Assembly (NCBI GenBank): GCA_019915015.1
Contig: JAHBBC010000014.1
Location: forward strand, 248,001 to 312,000
Direction of reading: 5' to 3'
DNA: 64,000 nucleotides
Source: Auriscalpium vulgare
Taxonomy: Eukaryota > Basidiomycota > Agaricomycetes > Russulales > Auriscalpiaceae
Positions 1 through 11,365 of this stretch are shown here, piece after piece. The notes under the pieces are model-generated. The model saw nothing but the letters and a program-made list of their open reading frames with translations. It did no database searches and was not told where the DNA came from. The position numbers and the translations under genes were made by a program. How positions within the stretch are numbered: position 1 is the stretch's first letter; each line of letters begins with the position of its first letter.

Positions 1-432
1 TCTCGCCGTCAGTCCTCGCCCACCTTACCCGCGCTCACTAGCCCACCTGCGCACACGCAGCCCGCACACGTGTAGGCACGCCGCCGTGCTTCGCGCATCG
101 TTCCCAAGTCAATCCCTCGCATCTGGCGCGGACCAATGAATCTCGTACCTCGGCCGTGCAACCTTCCCCGTGGTGATGCCCGCGTCCGACTGTACGTGCG
201 AGGGGGCTGGACCTGCCGGTGTTCTTCCCTAGGCTTTCCTCCCGCGCACTTCCGGCCGTGGGCCGCAGCCGCGCTGACAGCTATGCCGGCCATACGCGCC
301 CTTCGCCCGCGCCCGCGCCTGGCGTGCGCATTTCCGTATCGCACAGAGCCCCCCGTGCGCGCATGCGCCTACTTAACGCGCCGCGTCCCCGACCGGACGG
401 ACCCCAGCAGCCTCCCACGAGCCCCTGCAGCA

Positions 433-1288
433 ATGTCGCCCTTCCTTCGTCTCGCGTCCCTCGCCTCGCTCGCCGCGCTCGCGCTCGCTACTCCTATCGA
501 GCTCGCGCGCCGCGCGTGCGCCGAGCCCGTGCTGCTCAAGACGCTCGTGCTGAACGGCGTACAGCTCCAGACATTCGGGTGCCCCGCGCTGACGCCGGCG
601 CTCGCCCTCCAGCCGGACAGCCACCCGACCACGAACACCGTCACGAGCACCGCGACCGTCAAGAAGACCACGACGGTGGTCAAGACGGTGTCGTCGACGA
701 CCACCGAGACCGTCACGCCGACGCCGTCGCCGACGCCGCCTGCCAGAAACGTCTGCGGACTGATCGGTTGGTGCCATTTGACTCGGAAGATGCTGAGCGT
801 TGACTGATATGGTCTCGCAGGCAATACGTTCTGTGGCACGCTCACGTCGTTGCCCCCGATAACGGACGACTGCAACGAGATAGTCAACTCTCTCACCATC
901 TTCGCCTCTGAGCTTGGTCAGTGCACTTCATTCAAGATATTGTGCGGTACTGACAGACAGTATTTCCACAGGGACTACCTACACCGTCTCACCCGGCGGG
1001 AGCCAAGTCCTAACCTCCAACACGTGCAGCTTCTCGTTCGTCAATAAGGACACCGTCACGCTCGAGGCCTGTTGGCAGGACTTGGTCAGTGGCTTCTTTT
1101 TGGAGTACAGTCATCGGATGCTGATGGTGCGCTTGCTACTATCACAGGCGCAGGACGGTAGCGAGGTCGCGACGACATGCTTCCCGCCGACGCAACCCAT
1201 CAACACGCTGGCGCAGTACGAGGCACCAGACCTCACCTGGGTGATCAAGTTCGTGTTTTCCCGTCTTGATTTGATCTCTTTTTTCTGA
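433..1288 (+). CDS. small secreted Cys-containing protein
   Basis: Unrecognised secreted protein built from exons 433-766, 821-916, 972-1084 and 1148-1288; all three introns are GT-AG and keep frame. The start is the ATG opening a classic signal peptide (MSPFLRLASLASLAALALA). A Thr/Ser/Pro-rich linker with runs such as TVTSTATVKKTTT follows at about residues 60-105, then a C-terminal domain with regularly spaced cysteines (NVCG, NTFCGT, DDCNE, NTCSFSF, EACWQD, TTCFPP). The pattern of secretion signal, glycosylatable linker and Cys-rich domain suits a cell-wall or extracellular protein, but no function can be assigned. The 3' end is uncertain: splicing 1253-1301 would replace the last 12 residues by 47 others and end at 1445. 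Confidence 0.7.
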
Positions 1289-1559
1289 CTTTTTCTGTCA
1301 GTGTGAACCACTCGTAATGCACGCGTTTAGTGAAAATGGGGCAGTGGTGGAAAGAGGGCCTCGGAAGCTTTTTGCGGACTTATTTTTGTTCAACTTGAAT
1401 AATGGGATTTCGACGCCGGGCAATTCGAGGGTTATGTATGCCTGAGTGATTCTTTCGAGATTGATCTCATTGATGAGTCGCGAGCGTGATTTGAATGGGC
1501 AGATGGTGCATTTAACGTGGCGGACGCAAGTACATCAAGAACAGAATAAACGACAACAA

Positions 1560-2476
1560 CTATATGGGCTTGATTTTGAAGTGCAGAGAGATGAGCGAGA
1601 AGATGAGGCACTGCCAAACAGGACATGTTAGCCACGGATTCTCGCCCCCTGACAGAATACAGAGAATTCTGTTCGTGGGATGATCTGCGCCACGCACCTT
1701 GAGATCCTGCACAAGGTAGTAGAACACGCGGAGGCCCTCTGGATCCTCGCTGTCTTGGATGTCCACGAGCGACCCAATTTTCGCGGTCTGGGAGTGCAGA
1801 GAGAAGAAGAGGGGACATATAACAGAGCGCAGTCAAGGACAAAGGTTTCATGAGGATATGTTGATGCGCCACGAGGAGAAGCACGCACCTCGAACGCGAT
1901 GTGGTCGTTTCCAACTCGCACCTCGAGCTCCTGCTTCCCAACGATGTTCTTTTTGGGCCAGTTCGTGTCATCCTCCCTGCGGTGGCGAGGGGAAATCAAG
2001 TACAGCGGAGGAGAAAATATGAGTACTTGGTCAAGTAGCAAATATTATGAAGACTGCGCACTTGATTATCTCCGACTGCTCCACGATACGCTTGAGCTCC
2101 TTCACGACAAGCGGCGAGACCCACACTGGATACAAGGCAATGCGTGAGCCAAGGCAACGTTGAAAAAGAAAAGCACAGGAAACGCACTCTCTTTCCGGAT
2201 GAGCGCGTCGTTGCGGTAGTTCGAGTTGTTTGCATAGCGCAGGCGCCCGTGCGAGTACTCAAACTCGAGGAACTCGTGGCCGTGCTTGCCCGAGTGCCCA
2301 GTGCTGCAAAACAGACATCGAACCACGCAACGAACGCGAGGCTGTTAGCGCGCGCGCAGACGAGTTGAAGAGCCGAGGCGTACTAGTATCTGTGGGTCAG
2401 AGCGTCAGCGTCAGTGCACATGCGAGTACCATAGAGCGTACCGCAGGTAGAAGGGGTCCTTGTCGTAGGAGGTCAT
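1560..2476 (-). CDS. mago: Mago nashi, exon junction complex core subunit
   Basis: Protein mago nashi, partner of Y14 in the exon junction complex laid down on spliced mRNA in the nucleus. Exons on the minus strand are 2476-2442, 2389-2384, 2303-2188, 2125-2062, 1976-1889, 1787-1698 and 1610-1560, giving 149 residues, the usual length for this highly conserved family. Diagnostic stretches are [36 protein letters not shown] and the C-terminus [12 protein letters not shown]. The second exon is only 6 nt (ATACTA); with it the N-terminus reads YLRYYTGHSG, which matches the family, whereas skipping it keeps frame but drops two invariant-region residues. All six introns have GT-AG ends. The gene is divergent to the ribosomal protein gene starting at 2606. 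Confidence 0.95.
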
Positions 2477-2605
2477 GACGGCGATGGGGAAGACGAGGAA
2501 AGCAACGCGCAAACGCGCAGGCTCCGACTGCTTTCGCTTACGTGAGCACAGTACTCGGAATTTGGGCCGGCGCGCGCTGGCAAGGACGACCACGACCTGC
2601 ACGCT
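2477..2605. promoter_or_regulatory. shared 129-bp divergent promoter, mago / mrps10
   Basis: Only 129 bp separate the start codons of the minus-strand Mago gene (2476) and the plus-strand mitochondrial S10 gene (2606). Both 5' UTRs and both core promoters must fit here or extend into the neighbouring genes. No TATA box stands out. Co-regulation of the two housekeeping genes is an inference from spacing. Confidence 0.5.
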
Positions 2606-4020
2606 ATGCTCGCCCCTGCCCTCCGTATCGCGTCGCGCATCCCGGCGGCGAGCAGGCGGCCGATATACGTCTCTGCCGTGCGCTATGCCAGCACCAGGTA
2701 CGTGTCGAGAGCCTGTTTCGCGTCCACGCTCTAACAGCAGGATGTTTCTTAGCTCAAAATCTGCGTCTACCTCCGGCAAGAAAACGAAGAAACTGACCAA
2801 AAAGCTGGATGAGAATTTGTCCAAGGAATCCGGGGCGAGGTAAGTGCACTCTTTTGTGGTTGCGGCAGGATGCTGACTCGTCCAGCAGCGCGGCATCCGT
2901 AGAGTCTCCACCAGAGTGAGTGTGGTGTACAACTCATTGAAAGCCGCATCCACTGACTACGCTATACACTGCTTAGCTCCGAGACCATCGCATCTCTCAA
3001 GACTGCCCCCGCCCAGGCAGAGCCTGTCTCTGTCAAGGCCGATTTACCGCCGTACGTACCATCATCCAAAACTCTTCCACATCCCGTTTCAGCTGCTTAC
3101 TGACCTCATGTACGCTGCAGTGTCTCCGAAGTACAGAAGACAGCTGCGAAGGTCGAGACGCCAACAGAGACCGCTGTGCCGACAGAGGTAGCGCAGGCCG
3201 GCACTTCACCAAATACTGCAGAGCTTTCGCCGACGTGCGTTCTACATATTCTTCTGTCGAGCACTTTGACTTACGCATCGAAACAATCTCCACCAGCACA
3301 CCTTCGAGCACCGCAGAGGCTGCTATTCCGACGGCGGCCTCTGTTCCTACTGAGCATTCGTCAAAGACTGGCATCTTGTCAGAGACTTCAAAGCCTTCCG
3401 TCGCCGCCCCAACCACCCCTACTCCCCCTCCTGCCCCGCGCCCCGCTGTCCGCCGCGTTCCTCGGCGTGGCCCAGTCTACGAAGATGAGCGCACCTGGCA
3501 CGCGACCGTCGTGCGCGGCCGCAGCGCACTGACGCCCTTCCAGCACCCGCCCACGCACCGCATCCCCGCCGCGCTTCTGCATGTGCGTGGGCACCACTCC
3601 GTCCTGCTCGACCTCTTCCTCCACTTCGCGCTGCACGCGGCCGCCGCGCTCGGCATGCCCGCGTCGCGCCCGTTCGCGATGCCCACTCAGCGGCGCCTGT
3701 GGACTGTCCCGCGCGGCCCGTTCGCGCACAAGAAGGCTCAGGAGAACTTCGAGCGCAAGACGTTCAAGCGCGGCGTGCTCGTGTGGGACACCGAGGGCAG
3801 CGTCGTGGAGCGCTGGGTGCGCTATCTGGAGCGCTGGGCGCTGGGGGGTGTGGGCATGCGCGTTGTGAGGTGGGACCGTGTGCCGCTGGGGGTTGGCAAT
3901 TTGCTGGGCGGAGAGGCGGTGGCGGGGAGACTCAGCGCAGAGACGAGCAAGGCCCAGGTGGAGAAGTTGGGCAAGCAGATTGTGAAGGAGGAGTTGAAGG
4001 CCGCCGAAGCTACACTATGA
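2606..4020 (+). CDS. mitochondrial small-subunit ribosomal protein uS10m
   Basis: Mitochondrial 37S ribosomal protein S10 (Rsm10 type). Exons 2606-2697, 2753-2839, 2886-2915, 2977-3051, 3121-3234 and 3297-4020 join in frame to 373 residues. The N-terminus (MLAPALRIASRIPAASRRPI) is rich in Arg, Ser and Ala and lacks acids, as expected of a mitochondrial targeting peptide. A long Ser/Thr/Pro/Ala-rich low-complexity segment spans about residues 35-185. The S10 domain follows at about 200-300, with PFQHPPTHRIPAALLHVRGH and AMPTQRRLWTVPRGPFAHKK, the usual TP-rich RNA-contact and extended-loop regions. The low-complexity linker makes it longer than bacterial S10 (about 100 residues), as is common in fungi. 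Confidence 0.9.
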
Positions 4021-4132
4021 CCTAGTGCTCTAGAACTCATTGCTATGTCCGACACCCGCCCTCATGGCATGCTCCTGGCAGTGAAATAATGTCCTTGCGA
4101 CACAGCTACGGTAATTATGCAAGCCCGAAAAA

Positions 4133-7100
4133 TCACATAATCGTACACCATCCACCGTCCTGCTGCCTCGCCCTTTGGTCCCTCGCTCTCCGCTCTCTCT
4201 CCATTTCTTCCCTCACCATCTGCGTCGCCCTCTGCGCCCTCTGCGCAATCTGCTCTCTCCGCTCTCTCTCCCTTTCTTCCCTCGCCCTCTCCATTGCTTC
4301 ATACTCCTCCCTTGCTGTTCGGGGCACCTGGTGTGCTGCCAATGGTTGCTGCCGCCAAGGATTGTACTGATTTGCGCGCAGCCGTTGCAATCCGGCTGCT
4401 TCGCGGAGACGCTCCGCTTGCAAACCTTCCTGCAAAATTCTCTGCCATTCAAGGTTGTCCATGCCCAGCGGCTGTGTGAGCTGCGCGGGAACGCCTTCAA
4501 CGGGGGCTCTATGCTGGTCAACGAGCCGTGCTTGTCCATTAGTATTGGCAACAAACGGCAGCTGCGGAGGCTCTTCGCCATGGATTCCGCCATGGGCCGT
4601 ATGCATATGAGGGTAAATGTCGTGGGCACCGAAGACGCCCATGCAGCGCCAGCATATATGGGCGTGGCATCTGCATAGTATGTGTGAGTGGATCACCGAG
4701 ACATAGACGCGGCGCAATTTGGCTTACAGTCTGCATTCCATATGGTTGCACCCTCCTGCCTTCTCGATGAGCGCACTGCAGTTCGGGCACTTCTTCACAC
4801 GCCCCCCTTGCTCCGCGATCCACTGCTCGTTGAGAGCTTCCTGGCCCTCGGTGCTCTTCAACAATTTCTGTCGTTCGCAGGTGATACCCTCGTGCGGGTC
4901 TTCCTGGCACGACGAGCACACCGTTGAGAAGCAGGACGGACACTGGAGCGTCTCGGCCGCGTCGGGGCCTGTCGAGCGATAGATTTGCGTACAGTCGGGA
5001 GTGGTGCAATATTTCAATTCTAGCGGATTCCGTGCGACGTGCGAGATGAATGCCTTTTCCTGCAGGCGGTCGAAGGAGGCCTTCGGAAGGAACCTCGAGA
5101 TGACGGGTAGGGCAATCGCGGCGCCACAGCGCGCCTCGTCGCCCATGCAAACGAGCGGGAACTGGTCTCGGTCCACCGCCCCAACCAAAAAATGACGGAG
5201 ACATGCAGAGCAGAAGACGTGTCCACAGACCAGCTGACAAGGCGTCGAGGCGGCGTCATAGCAGACCGCGCACGTCGCCTCCCCCGCGAGCGGGGCGGGC
5301 ACGCCGGCGCGCAGGCTGTCGTCGATGAGACGGTGCAGGTTGTGCCGTGCTTCCTCGCCGCCTGACAATGTGATGATGCGCGTAGACGTGTCGAGGCGCA
5401 CGCTGTCCTCGCCGAACATCTCCTTCAGCTCCGGCACGCCGCGGCGTACAAAGTAGCCGACGGACTGGCGGCTCAGTGTGAACTTGTATTCCAGCGCGAG
5501 ACGGCGGTCGAGCTCGGCTTTGATGGCCGAGCGAGCGCGTTCGACGCTGTCGGGGTCCCCGTAGACGCGCAGCGTCAGCTTCTGCCAATCCGGACGGACA
5601 TAAGCACTAGTATCCTGTGAGACAGTGCGCAAGAAAGCAGAGCCGGCGGGGCCCTGGAATGTTGCATGCCAGCCGTCTACCTTCTCGCCCCGGACGAGAT
5701 TCTCCACCCTGACCTTGAGCGCGCCGACGGCCTGCTTGACGGAGCCGTTCAGTTGTATGCGGACGAATACGCCTTGCTCGTTCGTGACCAGGTTGCACGC
5801 CCTCCTGTCTTTGATACTGTTCGAAAGGGAGTTCCACTGTTCCAGCTGCGCGCGATACTGCGCAGACGGGATGTTGACTGTGAAGAACAAGGGATCCCGG
5901 AGTTTGAGCCACATAGGCGAGTTGCCGAGAAAGTGGAACTTCTGGCCGTCGATTGCTTTCCGCGCATTGTCCGCGTCCTCCCAAGATGTGAAGCGTGCAA
6001 GGACAGACATATTTCCGCGATCGTAGTTTGGCGCGCTTTCAAACTCCACCAACGCATGATGAGGAGCAGTGCTCTCGAGAAGGTCTCGGAGGCGCTCGAG
6101 ACCGAATTCGACATTGTAGTCAGTGGCCCGCAGACGCCGCAGGATGGGTGTGCCAGAAAACGCTTCCACCTCTGCGTCAGATACAGACGTGGGAAGGTTC
6201 ATAATCTTGATCGACTGGGGCACGAAGTACTTCGCAGCGGCCCCGTTAGGGCGTGTGTTCATCTGGACTTTAACGATGCGCCCGCTGCAGCGCCTGCGAT
6301 CCAGGTCCCGCACTTTCCTGTTAGCCTGAGGAATATCTTCGTACTCCGCAGTGTATGCCACCGATGGTGCGCGCCAAGAGATGGAAAGGACCTCGACGTC
6401 TCTGCCGGACTCGCCGGATTGTCCCATGCCGCTAGTGCCGTTGTAGGCGCTTACCTCCACCTCTAGGCGGTCGTCGTCCCAGAGTCGGTTCGCATCAAGC
6501 CAGGTGGAGAGGTTGCGACCGCACTCAGCGTCGGCGATAACTTCCGCGTCTTTCTTCCCATCCGACCCCATTTTCACATTGACGATCTGGAACCGCCCGG
6601 CGTCGACGCCATACTCGGTGAACAGGGCGGAAACGTCGTCGCGCTGTGTGTCGGCAGGGAGCTTCTTGATTCGGATTGTGCATGACTCGAAGCCTGTGAT
6701 GATGGTCCGGATGTCCAGCCCGGCTGCGAAGGTAACGATGGAGCCCGAGATGACAGTTTGATTTGTTCCGGCAGCCTCCTCTTGCATGATAGCGGCCTGA
6801 CGGGCTTGCTGCTCGGCTTCGCGTGCTAGGCGAGCCGCCTCCCGCGCCTGGCGAGCAGCTGCTAGTTCGACCTCCCGCAGCTGACGGGCAGCTTCTTGCT
6901 CCGCTTCGCGTGCCAGACGAGCAGCCTCTTCCTCCGCTTCGCGTGCCAGACGATCAGCCTCTTCCTGGGCCTCCCGCGCTCGACGAGCAGTTTGTTCCTG
7001 TTCGAAACGAGCAACTTCCTCCTGTGCGCGACGCTCAGCTTCTTCCCGTGTGCGACGAGCGGCTTCCTGCTGTGCGCGACGAGAGGCTTCCTGCTGTGCG

Positions 7101-8747
7101 CGACGAGCGGCATTCTCCTGTGAGCGACGAGCGGCCTCTTCCTTAGCCTCATGGGCGCGACGAGCTGCCGCTGCCTCTTCAGCCTCCCGCACTCGCTGGA
7201 TGGCCGCTTCTCGCTCCTCGGCTTGGCGCTGCCTCTGTTCAGCCTCTCGCACAGCTCTCTCGTGGTCGCGCCGATCAGCCTGAGCCTGAGCCTGTTGCCG
7301 TCGTGCTTCTTCGTGGACCTGGAGCCATGCGTGGATTAGCAGAGGATGGCGCGATAGCACCTGAGCAACTTACGTCTGGGTCATGGCTATACCAGCATTT
7401 CTCTCCCTTCTTGCACACGCCAGCTCGCCAAGCGAAACACGGGAGCTCCCCTCGGCGCGGACGAGCGTCCCGCGAGGCGGACTGGGCCCCAATCGTTTCG
7501 ATTCGAGAAGCTGCTTCCTCCTCTGGTTGCTTGCCTTTCACTGCTTCGTGATTGTGGAGCACTGCATTCCGTATTTGCAGCGGCGTGAGGGTAGGTGAGC
7601 GAGTCACCTCGGGATCATGTTGATAGTAGCACTTATCGCCCTTCGCGCACGAGCCTGCTTTCCAGGCGAAGCAAGGGAGCTTCCCTCGACTTTGATGAGA
7701 TGGGCCTGTGGCAGCGTTTCGCGAGGCGGACTTGTCCTCTGCGGCGCGGCTCGGAGAAGCCACGTCTTCCTCAGGTTGCCTGCCTCGCACCTCGGGATCG
7801 TGGCGATACTTGCACTTGTCGCCCTTTATGCACGAGCCTGACTTCCATGCGAAGCAAGGACGATCCCTTTGGATTGAACGAGCAGGGGCTGTGTCGGCAT
7901 TTCGCGAGGTGGATGCGTTATCGGCGGCGTGTACTCGAGAAACCACTTTCTGTACGGGTTGCATTCCCGCGTATCCCGTCTTGAGTTCTTGATCATGGCG
8001 CACTGTGGTTTGGATCTACAGGAGTGCAAGGTCAACGTTAAGAAGGCCCTGAACTAGGGATAGAGCGCACCTCAGGATCGTGACGATACTTGCACTTGTC
8101 TCCCTTTGCACACGATCCTGCTTTCCACGCGAAGCACAGGCGATCCCCTCGACTTGTAGTACGTGTAGATGCTATGGCAGCGCTTCGCGAGGAGGCGTCA
8201 TCCTCGGATGCGTGGATAGTAAGTGCTTCTTCTTTGGGCTGCTTGCCTCCGCGTGCTGCTGCTAGTCCTTGATCGTGGCGCACTGTGTCCGGAATCTACA
8301 GGCACGAGGTCAATGTTGATGAGAACGCGCAGCCTCATGGGGTTAACCTCAGGATCGTGGCTATACTGGCACTTGTCGCCATTCGCACACCAGCCTGTCT
8401 GCCACACATGGCAAGGGACTTTATGTGTCTGAGGGCTCGCCACTTGTTTGCCGTGAGAATCGCTGAGCGTGCTGAAGCTCGATGGGTGTGGCGAGCTGAG
8501 TGGCGTTGGAGGGTCCTTGATCGTATTGCCATTGGACCTACGACTCGGAAGTGCTCGATAGCCTGTGAGGTCCTGCATGTATGCACACATTCAACGCCTC
8601 GCTGAAGACGACATCGCGAGAGCCACTCACGGGCGATGCTATGTTGGCATGTGCAAACTTGCACTTCGCGCCATAACGACACTTGCCGTCCTGGGCATAG
8701 AACCGGCACCGTGAGGGCGACTCTGGCGCGGTGAGTGGGGTGGACAT
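4133..8747 (-). CDS. RBR-type E3 ubiquitin ligase with six CCCH zinc fingers
   Basis: RING-in-between-RING E3 ligase, 1445 residues from exons 8747-8631, 8572-8348, 8295-8071, 8015-7374, 7318-4728 and 4670-4133. Six CCCH fingers (C-x7/8-C-x5-C-x3-H) lie in the first 400 residues, for example CFAWKSGSCIKGDKCKYRH. An Arg/Ala/Glu-rich coiled coil follows (about 405-600), then RRM-like stretches such as CTIRIKKLPADTQRDDVSAL. RING1 begins at CAVCYDAAS, the in-between domain includes CPSCFSTVCSSC, and RING2 contains CPNC-GGCNHMEC-CHAHICWRC with the presumed catalytic Cys in GGC. Splicing at 4728/4670 restores the RING2 Cys spacing, which supports the last intron. The C-terminus is a charged helix of ER repeats. 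Known RBR ligases pass ubiquitin through a Cys thioester; RNA binding is inferred from the fingers and RRM-like fold. Confidence 0.9.
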
Positions 8748-9556
8748 GGCAGTAGGACGGAGAGCAGCATGTCGGACAAGAGACGGCGCTTCGAGCCATG
8801 CATAATCCTAGGATCACCCAATCTGGCCAAACGGCGTGCATACAACGACGTGATATGGTCAGAGTTGGGCAAGTGACAGCCCACTTGAGCGCCGCCTGCA
8901 GCCTGCAGGCAAAAGTGACGGAACGCGGCATCGCGCCGGCGGGGCCACAGCACACGTCGAGGCCGCTAGGACAAGGCTGTTGAAGCAGTGGATAGTAATT
9001 GGATAGGATAGTGCAAACGTCGCAGCTGGTGGAGAGGTATACAGCAAGTGCCGTCGCCCTGCTGTGCTGCCAGTGGTCGGACGCGCTTCGGCAAGTCTGT
9101 CGGGCCGAATGCACGGCGGACCGAACTTCGGCACACAATCGGCACGTGTGCTCCGGGCTTTCGCTAACTTGTCAGCATGGAGTCACTTCTGGAGACTAGA
9201 TATCCCGGCCGTCCTATGAGTCACCTCAAGTCCAGATTCCGAGTCGATGGGGCCAATCATCAACAACAAACCGCCCCGAATCCTCTGAGCCTCCTGACGT
9301 TCTTGGCTTCAGTCACCAGTGGCAATACAGAAGACGATGCTGCCAGTGGACGTGACACGCTTCTTTGACACATTCGGTCTATAGTAGCCATCGAGTTTCT
9401 GGAAAAAGTCGTAGCATACTCTGGTATGGGGCCCAAGAGTAAGGGTAGGCTCTTCCTCCCAAACCACCTCACTCTCCGTCCGACATACGTCTCCAGATTC
9501 AACGTTCAATACCCTCCCAGTCTTCCCCTCACGGTCCCATTTTCATCTGCTACCCA

Positions 9557-11365
9557 ATGGCCATCGCTCTTACTCCCATGGGCGACCCCGTTCCGCCGTC
9601 CACGCGGCATGCAATCTCTGTCTCTCTTCCGACTTGGGCAGACAACGTTGGCTACATGGAAGGTGATGAGCGTGTCATTGATCGAATGAAGTCCGGATAT
9701 CCTCGATTCGCCATTCAGCTGAGCATCAGACAGGTGAGCGCCGAATTTATGTAGGCTTCGTTTTTTTGGTCACTCCCGTCTCCGCAGATTGCTCACGATT
9801 TCGACATCCCCAGCTCGCGCGCGCATGCGAGGAGAAATTCGGCCTGCCTTCAGAAACGGCGATGGTCTTCCCATCCGCCCGCACTGCTGACACGTGCTGT
9901 ACCTTCCTCACCGCACAGGACGTCCCATCGCGCATTGTGCGGTACTCAATAGCCGAAAACGCGTGCATATCCGTTGTGTTCTTCCCACAGCATCTTCCCG
10001 GCTTGCCAAGCAGTTCTGGCAACACACTGGGCTTGGTGTGACCAGTCGCTTCGCCGAACACTGCCTCAGTGCGCTCTCGAGCCCCTCGCGGAAGCAGCCG
10101 AGCGAGCATCATGCGGAGGTAGATACGCTCGATGTCCAGGCCGCAGTGGGCGCGAAGGAAACCCTGTGCAGCCGCATTGCAGTTTACCTGACTCGCGACA
10201 AGTACGTTCGTCACATGGACATCGACGGAGGCACAGCAGTTGCGGAGAATGACGTCTTTCTGTACCCGACCGGCATGAGCGCGATATGGTCGGCCCACCA
10301 GCTCGCGCTCGCCGTCAGGGGCACGCATAAGAGCGTGTGCTTTGGGTATGGTCCTCGTCACTGTGGCTATATTGAATCACAGGCTCATGCATCCACAGGT
10401 TTTTATATACCGACACACTGAAGGTCCTGGAGAAGTGGGGTCCTGGGTGCCACTTCCTCGGGCACGGGCCCGACGCGTCCATCGACGAGCTGGCTGCGCT
10501 TCTTGCGCGCGAGCAAGCTGTCGACCCTGCGCGCCCGCCCGTGCTTGCGCTCTTCACCGAGTTCCCGTCGAATCCGCTGCTCCGCTCCGTGGACCTGCCG
10601 CGCCTACGCGCGCTTGCGGACAAATACGATTTTTTGATGGTCATCGACGATACGATTGGAAACTTCGTGAATGTGGACGTCCTGCCCTTCGCGGACATCC
10701 TGGTGACGAGCCTGTCGAAACTCTTCAGCGGCGCGGCGAACGTTACTGGCGGGAGGTCGGTTTTGTTCCTCATCTGCTGATGCATGTCGCATGCTGACAA
10801 TAAAATCCCAAACAGTCTCGTGCTCAATCCCGCGCGACGGCACTACGTTGCCCTCAAAAACTCGTTGAACGACACGTACGAAGACATATACTTCGCACCA
10901 GACGCCATCGCCATGGAGCGCAATTCACGCGACTTCGCTTCCCGCGTAGGCGCCATCGACGCGACCACCGAGCGCATCTGCGACTTCCTGCACGCCGCGT
11001 CGCTCCGCCCCACATCCTCTCTCAAGGAGATCTTCTATCCAAAATATCAGACGCCCGTACACTACGCGCGTTGCGCTCGTCCTGCGAGCGGTTTCGGTGG
11101 GCTATTCACCGCGACGTTCAAGACGCCGGGTGGCGCGCGCGCATTCTACGACGCGCTGGGGGTGTACAAGGGCCCGTCGCTCGGCACGAACTTCACGCTC
11201 GCATGCCCGTACACGATCATCGCGCATTATGAGGAACTTGACTGGGCAGCGGAGTGGGGCGTCCCGTGCGAGCTCGTGCGCGTGAGCGTAGGCCTCGAGC
11301 CCGTGGGCCAACTGCTCGGCATCTTTGCTGATGCGCTGCGAGCCGCAGACGCGACGCGCGCATGA
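9557..11365 (+). CDS. cystathionine gamma-synthase-like PLP enzyme (frameshifted)
   Basis: Fungal cystathionine gamma-synthase-type enzyme of the Cys/Met PLP-dependent family, linking an activated homoserine to cysteine on the route to methionine. The start fits the family ([24 protein letters not shown]). Exons are 9557-9733, 9814-10345, 10399-10755 and 10816-11365. Family hallmarks are [44 protein letters not shown] and the PLP-lysine region [12 protein letters not shown]. Exon 2 does not stay in one frame: residues up to VVFFP and those from SRLAKQFW are in different frames, and one extra base in the CCC run at 9984-9986 would fix this. No acceptable intron explains the break, so it is either an assembly error or a disabling mutation. 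Confidence 0.8.

Noticed and set aside
136..432. N-terminal extension of the secreted protein to an upstream ATG
   Set aside because: The extra 99 residues are compositionally odd and would bury the signal peptide that starts at 433.
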